From contig NZ_JBHTCO010000043.1 in NCBI RefSeq assembly GCF_042665295.1, positions 1 to 64,000 of the forward strand: a stretch of DNA of 64,000 nucleotides, read 5' to 3'. Under the pieces are notes generated by a model. That model saw only the letters and a program-made list of their open reading frames with translations, did not search any database and was not told where the DNA came from. Positions 7,639 through 16,320 of this stretch are shown here, piece after piece. Made by a program: the position numbers and the translations under genes. The stretch's first letter is position 1. Each line of letters begins with the position of its first letter. The DNA comes from Scopulibacillus_A cellulosilyticus (GTDB lineage: Bacteria; Bacillota; Bacilli; Bacillales; Sporolactobacillaceae).

Positions 7639-8934
7639 ATGAGAAATTATGAAACCTCTGAAAAACTTTATGAAGAGGCCCAGGATCTTATCGTCGGCGG
7701 TGTTAACAGTCCGTCCCGCGCTTACAAAGCGGTTGGCGGCGGTGCACCTGTCTTTATGAAAAAGGGAAAAGGCGCTTATTTTTGGGATGAGGACGGCAAC
7801 CGCTACATAGATTACTTAGCAGCGTACGGCCCTATTATTACCGGCCACGCCCACCCGCATATTACTGAATCTATTAAGAAAGCTGCTGATGAAGGTGTTC
7901 TTTATGGTACACCGACAGCTTATGAAAATCAGTTTGCAAAATTATTAAGAGAAGCTATCCCTTCATTAGAAAAAGTTCGTTTTAATAACTCCGGCACTGA
8001 AGCGGTTATGACAACAATCCGTGTTGCAAGAGCCTATACCGGGCGGAATAAAATTTTAAAATTCGCCGGCTGCTACCACGGTCATTCTGATCTTGTCTTA
8101 GTTGCCGCCGGAAGCGGTCCATCAACATTAGGTTCACCTGATTCCGCTGGTGTGACTGAAAATATTGCAAAAGAAGTCATCACCGTTCCTTTCAATGATA
8201 TTGATGCTCTAAAGCATGCGATCGACCGTTGGGGCGATGACATTGCTGCCGTTCTTGTTGAACCGATTGTCGGAAACTTTGGTATTGTCATGCCTGAAAA
8301 AGGCTTTCTTGAAGCAGTTAATGACATCGTCCACGGTGCCGGCGGCCTGGTTATCTATGATGAAGTCATTACCGGTTTCCGTTTTACTTACGGCGGCGCG
8401 CAAAACTTGCTTGGCGTTGAACCTGACATGACAGCACTGGGCAAAATTATTGGCGGCGGCCTGCCGATCGGAGCATACGGCGGTAAAAAAGCGATTATGG
8501 AGCAAGTGGCACCGCTCGGCCCGGCTTATCAAGCCGGAACAATGTCCGGCAACCCGGCATCCATGCAAGCCGGTATTGCTTGTCTTGAAATCCTTAAACA
8601 GCCGCATGTCTATGAAAAACTTGACGCGCTTGGCGAACGTCTTGAGGACGGTATTTTAAAAATTAATGAAAAATATCAACTGCCAATAACGATTAACCGG
8701 CTTAAGGGCGCAATGACACTTTACTTCGGCAGCCGCCCTGTCAAAAACTACGATGATGCAAAAAATACAGATGGAGAAATGTTCGGTAAATTTTTCAAAT
8801 TAATGCTGCACCAGGGAATCAACCTTGCGCCGTCTAAATATGAAGCCTGGTTCCTTACAACTGAGCATACAGAAGCTGATATTGATGAAACTTTAAAAGC
8901 AGTTGATCATGCTTTTTCACAACTAAAAAAATAG
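7639..8934 (+). CDS. gsaB: Glutamate-1-semialdehyde 2,1-aminomutase (second form, GsaB)
   Basis: A 431-residue PLP-dependent aminomutase that converts glutamate-1-semialdehyde to 5-aminolevulinate for tetrapyrrole synthesis. The family marks are VGGVNSPSRAY at the N terminus, NSGTEAVM, the VIYDEVITGFR segment with the PLP-contacting Asp, and the Schiff-base lysine in TALGKIIGGGLP. GGAAAGGAAG precedes the ATG. It lies next to ygaE as in B. subtilis, where this is the hemL paralogue gsaB; the main hemL would be elsewhere with hemAXCDB. Confidence 0.92.
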   Translation: MRNYETSEKLYEEAQDLIVGGVNSPSRAYKAVGGGAPVFMKKGKGAYFWDEDGNRYIDYLAAYGPIITGHAHPHITESIKKAADEGVLYGTPTAYENQFAKLLREAIPSLEKVRFNNSGTEAVMTTIRVARAYTGRNKILKFAGCYHGHSDLVLVAAGSGPSTLGSPDSAGVTENIAKEVITVPFNDIDALKHAIDRWGDDIAAVLVEPIVGNFGIVMPEKGFLEAVNDIVHGAGGLVIYDEVITGFRFTYGGAQNLLGVEPDMTALGKIIGGGLPIGAYGGKKAIMEQVAPLGPAYQAGTMSGNPASMQAGIACLEILKQPHVYEKLDALGERLEDGILKINEKYQLPITINRLKGAMTLYFGSRPVKNYDDAKNTDGEMFGKFFKLMLHQGINLAPSKYEAWFLTTEHTEADIDETLKAVDHAFSQLKK

Positions 8935-8941
8935 GGTTTTA

Positions 8942-8972
8942 GGGAATTGGTTTGTGCCAATTCCCCCCTTCT
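8942..8972 (+). terminator. Terminator after gsaB
   Basis: Perfect stem GGGAATTGG / CCAATTCCC with loop TTTGTG, followed by CCCTTCTATT. The T-run is weak, but the stem directly follows the stop codon. Confidence 0.65.
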
Positions 8973-9036
8973 ATTCATTTCACGAATAATTAAAAAATAC
9001 TATATTGGTAGACTTTTATAAATGGAGTTTTAACTA

Positions 9037-9065
9037 TTGAATTTCCCTAATAAACATTGTATAGT
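9037..9065 (+). promoter_or_regulatory. Probable sigma-A promoter of ygaE
   Basis: TTGAAT (9037-9042), 17 bases, TATAGT (9060-9065). It leaves a leader of about 100 bases before the ygaE start. No operator-like repeat stands out. Confidence 0.55.
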
Positions 9066-9170
9066 CAGTGGCATGTTAAGAAAAACGTTACTGTGTTTTT
9101 CTTAAACTTTCAATTTAACCTTCATATAATTTAAGGGTTAGAACGAGTGACAAAGGAGATAACTTTTAAA

Positions 9171-10265
9171 ATGAGACTCGGTGCCCGAAGTTTAAAAACG
9201 GGGTTAGCAGTAGCTATTGCACTTATTATTTCTTCGTTACTTTCGACGATGCTGCATTTTTCAAATGTCACAATGAGCGGGATTGCCGCTGCAGTAGCAA
9301 CACAACCATCTGTACGCCGTTCCCTTCGGACCATGGTTGATAATGTCCAGGGTAATATCATCGGCGCCATTATTGCGATTCTTTTTGTGAAATTTATTGG
9401 ATCAAATCCAATTATCGTCGGTCTTGCGGTTATTATCGTTATCGTTATTATGTTGAAAATGCGTCTCCATTCAACGATCAATTTGACAATGGTTACGGTG
9501 ATCGTTATTATGGCAGGTCTTCCGCCTAAAGGCAATTTTACTGATTATGCCTTAGACCGAATCATTCTCGTTCTTATTGGCGTTGTATGTGCAACTGTCG
9601 TAAATATCGTATTTTTACCGCCAAATTACGAAAATCGTTTGTATTATAAAATATTAAATCAAACAAACGAGCTTTTTAAATGGATTCGCTTAATCAGCCA
9701 GCATGCCTCTGAACATACGAAAATCAAACAGGAGCTTGCGGCTTTCGATGAGAACAAACTAAAAATTGATAATTACTATCATTGGTATAAGGAAGAACGC
9801 AATTATTTAAAAAAACACCGGTTTGCTAAGCATCGCCGGTCGGTTATCTTCCGGCAAATGATGGCAACAACCAATAAGCTTCATGATATTTTGAAAATAC
9901 TTGAACGAAATGAACAAGATTTTCATCATCTTCCTGAATCATTTAAGGAAATCCTGCAAAAACGCTTGGAAGGCCTTATGAATTATCATGAGCGGATCCT
10001 GCTTAAATTTAATGGTAAAATCCGTGATGAGCATCATGAAGAGCATGCCAAAGACACTTGTAAGCATAAAATGAAAATTACCGAGTCTTTTATAGACTTT
10101 TATGACGAGACCGCACAACAACACTGGCTGAATCTCTTTCCTCTTATCGCAGCGATTGTTGCGTATAGTCAACTGCTTGAACACCTTGATATGCTTGTTG
10201 AAAGCTTCCAAACCTATCATAAAAAAGCCAACAGAATCAATCTTGTTGAAGAAAATGAAGAATGA
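9171..10265 (+). CDS. ygaE: YgaE, aromatic acid exporter family (ArAE/UPF0421) membrane protein
   Basis: A 364-residue protein with an N-terminal hydrophobic half (about residues 10-160, six helices) typical of the FUSC/ArAE family and a C-terminal soluble helical domain rich in Lys, His and Glu. MRLGARSLKTGLAVAIAL and AAVATQPSVRRSL match the UPF0421 pattern seen in B. subtilis YgaE. Members are thought to export aromatic acids, though few have been tested. The ATG at 9171 follows AAAGGAG; the upstream GTG in frame has no site. It keeps the position next to gsaB seen in B. subtilis. Confidence 0.85.
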   Translation: MRLGARSLKTGLAVAIALIISSLLSTMLHFSNVTMSGIAAAVATQPSVRRSLRTMVDNVQGNIIGAIIAILFVKFIGSNPIIVGLAVIIVIVIMLKMRLHSTINLTMVTVIVIMAGLPPKGNFTDYALDRIILVLIGVVCATVVNIVFLPPNYENRLYYKILNQTNELFKWIRLISQHASEHTKIKQELAAFDENKLKIDNYYHWYKEERNYLKKHRFAKHRRSVIFRQMMATTNKLHDILKILERNEQDFHHLPESFKEILQKRLEGLMNYHERILLKFNGKIRDEHHEEHAKDTCKHKMKITESFIDFYDETAQQHWLNLFPLIAAIVAYSQLLEHLDMLVESFQTYHKKANRINLVEENEE

Positions 10266-10300
10266 GCAAGCTGCCTGATCCGGCAGTTTGCTCATTTTTC
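10264..10300. terminator. Bidirectional terminator between ygaE and the peptide ABC operon
   Basis: The arms GAGCAAGCTGCC and GGCAGTTTGCTC form a twelve-base stem with one G-T pair, followed by TTTTTCTTCTT on the plus strand and an A/T-rich stretch on the other. It ends both convergent transcripts. Confidence 0.85.
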
Positions 10301-10312
10301 TTCTTCTAGTAG

Positions 10313-11218
10313 TCAGTTTTTCATTTTAGGATCCAACGCATCCCTTAATCCATCACCTAATAAATTAAATCCTAACACTGTCAGCATAATGGCAAGTCCC
10401 GGAAATATGACTGTCCAAGGGGCGTCTTGAATATATTCTCTTGAATCAGAAAGCATTCTTCCCCATTCCGGATGAGGCGCTTGAGCCCCCATCCCTAAAA
10501 AGCCTAAAGCGGCCGCATCTAAAATAGCAGTTGCAATGCTCAGCGTCCCTTGAACAATAATCGGCGCAAGGCTATTCGGTAATATATGATGAAAAAGGAT
10601 CCGGGAATCTTTCATGCCAATTGATCTCGCAGCCATTATATATTCTTCCTGCTTAAGCGTCAGCACTTTAGAGCGGACAATCCTCCCGAAGTTAGGGACA
10701 TTGACTGTTGCAATGGCAATAAGGGCATTGTTTAAAGACGGCCCAAGAATCACCACAATCGCAATCGCTAATAAAATGCTTGGAAAAGCTAAAAGTATAT
10801 CGAAAATCCTTGAAATAACCGTGTCTAAAATTTTGCCATAAAAACCGGCAATAATACCTAAAAAAGTCCCAGCAATAATCGAACCCAGCACAGATAAAAA
10901 GCCGACACGCAAGGAAATCCTTGCGCCGTATAAAATTCTGCTGAATATGTCGCGCCCGAAATCATCTGTTCCAAACCAATATTTGCCGGATGGCGGCCTC
11001 AATCGTATACCCAAATTTTGATCATTAATCCCCTGCGGTGCCAGGACGCCTGCAAATATGGCAAGCAGAATAAAAAACAGAACAATAGCAGCACCGATTA
11101 AAGCGAGTTTATTTTTACGAAATACCTTCCATGTTTCCCTCCACATCGAGTCTGGTCTTTCTTCTTTAACATTTACATTTGGGTTAACAGGCGGCTGATT
11201 CGTTGCTCTTTCAAGCAT
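10313..11218 (-). CDS. Peptide ABC transporter permease (DppC/OppC type)
   Basis: A 301-residue inner-membrane permease with a cytoplasmic N terminus, one helix near residues 40-62 and the binding-protein-dependent transport domain with five more helices. The EAA-loop region AARSIGMKDSRILFHHILPNS contacts the ATPases, and FGTDDFGRDIFSRI is a DppC signature. Last gene of the five-gene operon read from 15959 leftward, partner of the permease upstream. It imports di- or oligopeptides (or nickel-peptide complexes); the substrate cannot be told from sequence. Confidence 0.9.
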   Translation of the reverse strand: MLERATNQPPVNPNVNVKEERPDSMWRETWKVFRKNKLALIGAAIVLFFILLAIFAGVLAPQGINDQNLGIRLRPPSGKYWFGTDDFGRDIFSRILYGARISLRVGFLSVLGSIIAGTFLGIIAGFYGKILDTVISRIFDILLAFPSILLAIAIVVILGPSLNNALIAIATVNVPNFGRIVRSKVLTLKQEEYIMAARSIGMKDSRILFHHILPNSLAPIIVQGTLSIATAILDAAALGFLGMGAQAPHPEWGRMLSDSREYIQDAPWTVIFPGLAIMLTVLGFNLLGDGLRDALDPKMKN

Positions 11219-11292
11219 AAAATCCCCCTCTCTTTAACAATTTTGTCATCCAAATCTGCTTCTATACCAGAAACACAGAACAGCGTATTTTA

Positions 11293-12297
11293 TCACCTGT
11301 ACTTAATACGCGGGTCAAAGACTGCATACAATATATCAACAAGCAAGTTAATGATGACAAAAAAGAAGGCAATAACGAGGATACCTGATTGAATAACCGG
11401 GTAATCCCTGTATTGAATCGCATCGTATATATAGCTGCCGATCCCCGGCCAGCCGAAAATCGTTTCCGTTAAAATGGCACCGCCCAGCAATAATCCGGTT
11501 TGCAAGCCAATAACAGTTAAAATAGGAATAAAGGCATTTTTCAAACCATGCTTATAAACAATCCAGAACATTTTCTGCCCTTTTGCTCTTGCTGTACGAA
11601 TATAATCGGATTTCATGACTTCAAGCATGCTCGACCTGGTCATTCTGGCAATAATCGCAAGCGGAATTGTTGCCAGCGCAATGCTCGGCAGAATAAGATG
11701 CTGAACAACAACCCAAAACTGATCGAATCTGCCCTGAAGCAAGGTATCTATTAAATAAAAATGAGTGATAGGGGCAACAGAATTTCTGACATCATCACGC
11801 CCGATTGACGGCAGCCAATGCAGTTTTAAAGAAAAACCCCACTGTTCTAAAAGGCCAAGCCAGAAAACCGGCATTGAAACGCCAATAAGAGCAATTACCA
11901 TTGCCGCAAAATCAAACACAGAATTTTGCTTCCAGGCGCTGATAATCCCGGCATTAACGCCAACGATAACAGCTATTATCATAGCAACAACCGACAGCTC
12001 GATCGTTGCAGCAAGATGCGGCCATATTTCTTGACTGATAGGTTCATTGGTTCTGATTGATGTCCCAAAATTCCCTGTTAATAACCCTTTGACATAATTG
12101 ATATATTGTGTGAACCACGGCTTGTCCAAACCTAAGCTGTGATGAAGGCTGGCAATCGCTTGCGGTGTCGCCTTCGGTCCCAAGATCGTCTGTGCAGGGT
12201 CTCCCGGGATAGCCCGGATAATTGAAAAAACAATAATAGACATGCCAAATAGAACAGGGATTAACATTAAGATGCGACGGGTTAAGTAGGATAACAT
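11293..12297 (-). CDS. Peptide ABC transporter permease (DppB/OppB type)
   Basis: A 334-residue permease with six helices. MLSYLTRRILMLIPVLFG and the FSIIRAIPGDPA segment are typical of DppB, and the EAA loop is RTARAKGQKMFWIVYKHGLKN. It pairs with the DppC-type protein to form the channel. AAGAGGTGAG precedes the ATG. A 15-base perfect inverted repeat lies between this gene and the binding-protein gene and may trim or stabilise the mRNA so that the binding protein is made in excess. Confidence 0.9.
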   Translation of the reverse strand: MLSYLTRRILMLIPVLFGMSIIVFSIIRAIPGDPAQTILGPKATPQAIASLHHSLGLDKPWFTQYINYVKGLLTGNFGTSIRTNEPISQEIWPHLAATIELSVVAMIIAVIVGVNAGIISAWKQNSVFDFAAMVIALIGVSMPVFWLGLLEQWGFSLKLHWLPSIGRDDVRNSVAPITHFYLIDTLLQGRFDQFWVVVQHLILPSIALATIPLAIIARMTRSSMLEVMKSDYIRTARAKGQKMFWIVYKHGLKNAFIPILTVIGLQTGLLLGGAILTETIFGWPGIGSYIYDAIQYRDYPVIQSGILVIAFFFVIINLLVDILYAVFDPRIKYR

Positions 12298-12327
12298 TGT
12301 CTCACCTCTTTTTGACTTAATTAATAG

Positions 12328-12367
12328 TTATCCACAGTTTGGGGTCAGACCCCCAAACTGTGGATAT
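12328..12367. repeat. REP-like perfect inverted repeat with DnaA-box-like ends
   Basis: Two perfect 15-base arms (12330-12344 and 12351-12365) around a six-base loop, built on GGGGTCAGACCCC. The left end is TTATCCACA, a perfect DnaA-box 9-mer, and the right end is TGTGGATAT in the opposite direction. Related copies lie at 16121-16166 and 19476-19522. It sits between the binding-protein gene and its permease gene. Confidence 0.7.
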
Positions 12368-12380
12368 TTCTCAGTTATGC

Positions 12381-13979
12381 CTACTTAAAGTAGACGTCGT
12401 CGAATTTATCGGTGCCGGTTGGGTGAGGTTTGAAGTTTACAAGATTTGATTTGCCTAAAAGGACCGGCTCAGCGTATACAAGCGGTACCCACGGTGCATC
12501 ATCGTGAACAATCTTTTGAACCTTTTTATAGAGTTCATCACGTTTGGCTTTATCTGTTTCCGATTGCGCTTCAATATTTAATTTATGGACTTCTTCATTC
12601 GCATAGCGTGAATAGTTGTTGCTGCCGATGGCATCCTTATCAAGGAGCGTATACAAGAAGTTATCCGGGTCCCCGTTATCTCCTGTCCATCCCAGGATAT
12701 ACATAGGCGCTTCACCTTTTTGTACTTTTTCCAAGTAAGTAGACCATTCCATATTAACGATTTTGGCATCTACACCGATTTTCTTAAAGTTGGCTTGGAT
12801 TGCTTCGGCTGTTTTCTCCGGTGCCGGCATGTAATCTCTTGGATTCGACATTGTCCATAATTCAGTTTTAAATCCATGCGGATAGCCTGCCTCAGCTAAT
12901 AGCTTCTTAGCCTTTTTCAAGTCGAAGTTATATGGCTTAATATCTTTGTTATATCCTTCAATACTTGGCGGCATTGGATTTGTAGCCGGTTTAGCATTTC
13001 CTGCAAAGAAACCTTCAATAATAGACTTTTTATCTACCGCATAATTTAACGCCTGACGAACCTTTTTATTATTAAACGGTTTCTTTTCTACATTAAATCC
13101 CAGATAAGCGACGTTCATCGGCGGGCGTACAAATTCTTTAATATTTTTATTATTTTTCAAGTCTGCTGCATCACTTGGGTTCACCCCGTCCATTAAATCG
13201 ATTTCGCCATTCTTTAAAGCGTTTAGACGAGCTGAATTATCTGGAATAACTTTAAAAATAAGACGGTTAAGCTTTGGTTCACCTTTTTTCCAATAATTAT
13301 TATTTTTTACTAATGTAATAGAATCTTTGGCTTGCCAGCTTTTAAATTTAAATGGGCCGGTACCGACAGCCGCTTTCTTACCATAGTCATCGCCGTATTT
13401 CTTAAGTGCGGCTGGACTTGCCATCGCAAATGGCGTCATCGCCAAGTTTTTCAAGAATGGTGCGGAAGGGTGATTTAATTTAAAGACAACAGTATTCTTA
13501 TCCTTAGCTGTTACACTGTTAATAACATGGCCTTTATCCCCTTTAAAGCCGCCGAACATTGAAGCATAATAGGCGAACTTCCCGGCATCATGGCTATTCA
13601 TCCAACGATTAAAGTTATAAACAACAGCATCGGCATTAAAATCAGTGCCGTCCTGGAATTTAACGCCTTTTCTTAAATGGAACGTATAAGTTAATCCATC
13701 AGGCGACACGTCCCAGCTTTCAGCGAGTCCCGGACCAACCTTTGTCGTTTGCCCTTTATAATTGACAAGGGTATCATAAATATTTTTCGTGACTTTAAAA
13801 GATTCACCATCTGTGACAACCGCCGGATCAAGCGATGTTGTATCAGCGCCGCGCCCGTAGACCAGTGTATCTTGCTTTTTACTGCTTGACGTTTTTTCGC
13901 TTGAGCCTGATGAACACCCCGATAAAGCTATTGATAAAATAAAAACAATTGCAACAGCCATTGCCAATAACTTCTTCAT
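12381..13979 (-). CDS. Peptide-binding lipoprotein of the ABC importer (SBP family 5)
   Basis: A 532-residue extracellular solute-binding protein anchored by lipid. The signal peptide ends in a lipobox IALSGC with Cys22 as the lipidated residue. The mature part follows the DppA/OppA pattern, with TSLDPA near the start, LAESWDVSPDGLTYTFHLRKGVKFQDG and the family signature around residues 60-110. It captures peptides for the two permeases. ATG at 13979 follows GAAGGGGG; a longer reading has no site. Third gene of the operon, between the ATPases and the permeases. Confidence 0.92.
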   Translation of the reverse strand: MKKLLAMAVAIVFILSIALSGCSSGSSEKTSSSKKQDTLVYGRGADTTSLDPAVVTDGESFKVTKNIYDTLVNYKGQTTKVGPGLAESWDVSPDGLTYTFHLRKGVKFQDGTDFNADAVVYNFNRWMNSHDAGKFAYYASMFGGFKGDKGHVINSVTAKDKNTVVFKLNHPSAPFLKNLAMTPFAMASPAALKKYGDDYGKKAAVGTGPFKFKSWQAKDSITLVKNNNYWKKGEPKLNRLIFKVIPDNSARLNALKNGEIDLMDGVNPSDAADLKNNKNIKEFVRPPMNVAYLGFNVEKKPFNNKKVRQALNYAVDKKSIIEGFFAGNAKPATNPMPPSIEGYNKDIKPYNFDLKKAKKLLAEAGYPHGFKTELWTMSNPRDYMPAPEKTAEAIQANFKKIGVDAKIVNMEWSTYLEKVQKGEAPMYILGWTGDNGDPDNFLYTLLDKDAIGSNNYSRYANEEVHKLNIEAQSETDKAKRDELYKKVQKIVHDDAPWVPLVYAEPVLLGKSNLVNFKPHPTGTDKFDDVYFK

Positions 13980-13996
13980 AAAAATCCCCCTTCGTT

Positions 13997-14965
13997 TTAT
14001 ACATATAAATGACAAGCTGCTAACCGCCCGTCACTAAGTGCTGATAACTCTGGTTTTTCAGTTTTGCATTTATCCATAACCATTGGACAGCGATTATGAA
14101 AGACACAGCCTTTAGGCGGATCGGCCGGGCTTGGTACATCCCCGGATAAAATGATTTTTTCTTTCTTGGCATCCGGGTCCGGGACAGGTACCGCCGATAA
14201 CAAAGCTTGCGTATATGGATGCTTAGGGTCATCATAAAGTTGGTCACTCGTCCCCAATTCCACAATTTGCCCTAAGTACATCACACCCACACGGTCGCTG
14301 AAATGATGGACAACACTGAGATCATGTGCAATAAATAAAAAAGTTAATGAAAATTGCTCCTGTAAATCGGAAAGAAGGTTCAACACCTGTGATTGCACGG
14401 ATACATCGAGCGCTGACACAGGTTCATCAGCAACGATCAGCTTCGGCTTAACCGCAAGCGCCCGGGCAATACCAATTCTTTGTCTTTGCCCGCCGCTGAA
14501 TTGATGCGGATAGCGTTTGGCATGGTAACTGCTTAATCCGACAACTTCCAAGAGTTCTTTGACCCGCCGTTTTCTTTCTTTCTTATCACCAAGCTTATGA
14601 ACAATCATTGGCTCTTCAATGATTCTTTCAACGGTATGGCGGGGATTTAATGATGCAAAGGGATCTTGAAAAATCATTTGAATGTCTTTTCTAATAGCCC
14701 TTAGCTCCCTTTTCGCAAGCTTTGTCACTTCTTTTCCAGTGAAAACAATGCGGCCGTCAGTCGGTTCTATTAATCTTAAAAGCATTCGGCCAGTCGTTGA
14801 TTTCCCGCAACCGCTTTCGCCAACAAGTCCAAGCGTTTCCCCTTCGTAAATAGTAAAACTGACACCATCAACCGCCTTGACATGTCCCATCGCCCTTCTT
14901 AAAATGCCGCCTTCAATTGGAAAATGTTTTTTTAAATTTTCTACTGTTAACAGAGGCTCTCCCAT
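13997..14965 (-). CDS. Peptide ABC transporter ATPase (DppF/OppF type)
   Basis: A 322-residue ATPase with Walker A GESGCGKST, the ABC signature FSGGQRQRIGIARAL, Walker B IVADEPVSALD, the H-loop LFIAHD, and the C-terminal oligopeptide-specific extension with the CVFHNRCP cysteine cluster that in relatives binds an iron-sulfur centre. It powers peptide import together with the other ATPase. ATG at 14965 follows GGAGGAAGGAG. It starts 14 bases after the stop codon of the partner, so the two genes are cotranscribed. Confidence 0.93.
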   Translation of the reverse strand: MGEPLLTVENLKKHFPIEGGILRRAMGHVKAVDGVSFTIYEGETLGLVGESGCGKSTTGRMLLRLIEPTDGRIVFTGKEVTKLAKRELRAIRKDIQMIFQDPFASLNPRHTVERIIEEPMIVHKLGDKKERKRRVKELLEVVGLSSYHAKRYPHQFSGGQRQRIGIARALAVKPKLIVADEPVSALDVSVQSQVLNLLSDLQEQFSLTFLFIAHDLSVVHHFSDRVGVMYLGQIVELGTSDQLYDDPKHPYTQALLSAVPVPDPDAKKEKIILSGDVPSPADPPKGCVFHNRCPMVMDKCKTEKPELSALSDGRLAACHLYV

Positions 14966-14978
14966 ATGCTCCTTCCTC

Positions 14979-15959
14979 CTACCCTTCTTGATACAACCAG
15001 CAACGCACGCCATGATTATTGTTATCTTGATCTTTGATCAAGTGAGGCTCTTCTTTAATGCATCTCTCTGTTACATATTCACAACGAGGGGCAAATAAGC
15101 ATCCGGATTTTATTGTGCCTGGTTTGGGTACGCTGCCATTAATAGAATAAAGACGTTCTTTCCTATTTCCCATATCCGGGACTGAACGAAGGAGTCCTTG
15201 CGTATATGGATGTTTGGGATGGTTAAAAATGTCCCGAACCAATCCTTCTTCGACAATCTTTCCAGCATACATTACAACAATTCTATGGCACATTTGAGCG
15301 ACAACCCCTAGATCGTGGGTGATCATAATAATGGCAGTCTCAGTTTCTCTATTAAGTTTTAACATCAATTCAAGAATCTGCGCTTGGATCGTTACATCGA
15401 GCGCTGTCGTCGGTTCATCCGCAATTAAAACTTTCGGATCACACGACATAGCCATCGCAATCATGACACGCTGCCGCATACCGCCGGATAATTGATGCGG
15501 ATAATCCTCTAACAATTCCTTCGCCCGGGGAAGTCCGACAAGCTGGAGCAGTTCGACAGCCCTTTTCGATGCTGCTTTTTTCGAACATTTTTTGTGAATG
15601 CGAATCGCTTCGATTAATTGACTGCCTATAGTAAATACAGGATTTAAAGAAGTCATAGGTTCTTGGAATATCATTGCAATTTCGTTGCCGCGAATGCGTC
15701 TCATCTTTGCTTCGGATGCATATGTAATATCATCATCTTTATAGTAAATATGGCCGCCGATGATCTTCCCCGGCGGAGACGGCAACAGCCCCATGACCGA
15801 AAGCGAGGTGACGCTCTTACCGCATCCTGACTCCCCTACAATCCCTAATATTTCCCCTTCCTTGACGTAAAAATCGACACCATCTACTGCCGGAATCTTG
15901 CCTTCATCTGTAAAAAAGTAAGTTTTTAATCCTTGTACATCCAGTACAGGCTTTGTCAC
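14979..15959 (-). CDS. Peptide ABC transporter ATPase (DppD/OppD type)
   Basis: First gene of the operon, 326 residues. Walker A GESGCGKSVT, signature LSGGMRQRVMIAMAM, Walker B LIADEPTTALD, H-loop IMITHD and a C-terminal CLFAPRCEYVTERC cluster. GTG at 15959 is the likely start because AAAGGGGGG lies upstream; a frame extension of 20 codons to 16019 has no ribosome binding site. With the next gene it forms the ATPase pair. The gap upstream holds a REP-like repeat. Confidence 0.9.
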   Translation of the reverse strand: MTKPVLDVQGLKTYFFTDEGKIPAVDGVDFYVKEGEILGIVGESGCGKSVTSLSVMGLLPSPPGKIIGGHIYYKDDDITYASEAKMRRIRGNEIAMIFQEPMTSLNPVFTIGSQLIEAIRIHKKCSKKAASKRAVELLQLVGLPRAKELLEDYPHQLSGGMRQRVMIAMAMSCDPKVLIADEPTTALDVTIQAQILELMLKLNRETETAIIMITHDLGVVAQMCHRIVVMYAGKIVEEGLVRDIFNHPKHPYTQGLLRSVPDMGNRKERLYSINGSVPKPGTIKSGCLFAPRCEYVTERCIKEEPHLIKDQDNNNHGVRCWLYQEG

Positions 15960-16120
15960 ATTACCAACCCCCCTTTCTTTATTTAATAGAATTGATACAT
16001 AGTCATAGATACGACCCATGTATCATCTATTAATTTTAACTAAAAGCCATTCGAATAGCTACTAAATTTTGGACAATTCAGATAGTTTGACAAAATTAGA
16101 AGTTCTTCTCCATTTTTCTT

Positions 16121-16166
16121 GGGGTCTGACCCTGTGAACTGTGGATAGTGTGGATATTGTGAATAA
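16121..16166. repeat. REP-like motif followed by three abutting DnaA-box-like 9-mers
   Basis: GGGGTCTGACCC is followed by TGTGAAC and then by three directly abutting 9-mers: TGTGGATAG (16140-16148), TGTGGATAT (16149-16157) and TGTGAATAA (16158-16166). The last is a perfect reverse-strand DnaA box (TTATTCACA). The same design recurs at 19476-19522, and a palindromic form at 12328-12367. Confidence 0.7.
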
Positions 16167-16281
16167 CCTCGTCATTAAAATAATAAAGTTTAAGATACAG
16201 GCAGTCTCGCTCTCTGTCTTTAAAATTAAAACTGTCGCTAACACCGCTGCCTGTTAATTTATTCTTATCGTAAAACTGAAA

Positions 16282-16320
16282 AATCAGCTGTTGGTTAGTC
16301 ACCCAACAGCTGATTTTTAT
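16282..16320. terminator. Terminator overlapping the 3' end of the DHH gene
   Basis: Arms AATCAGCTGTTGG (16282-16294) and CCAACAGCTGATT (16303-16315) form a perfect 13-base stem. The stop codon of the DHH gene lies in the loop, and T-rich sequence flanks both sides. It should end transcription of the DHH gene and perhaps readthrough from the other strand. Confidence 0.85.

Noticed and set aside
9131..9535. 134-residue minus-strand reading frame opposite ygaE
   Set aside because: Shadow of hydrophobic codons of ygaE; no start signals.
12328..12367. DnaA-box 9-mers as a replication origin
   Set aside because: There is no dnaA, dnaN or AT-rich unwinding region nearby, and the 9-mers are tied to a repeated palindrome present three times. 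Reported as repeats only.
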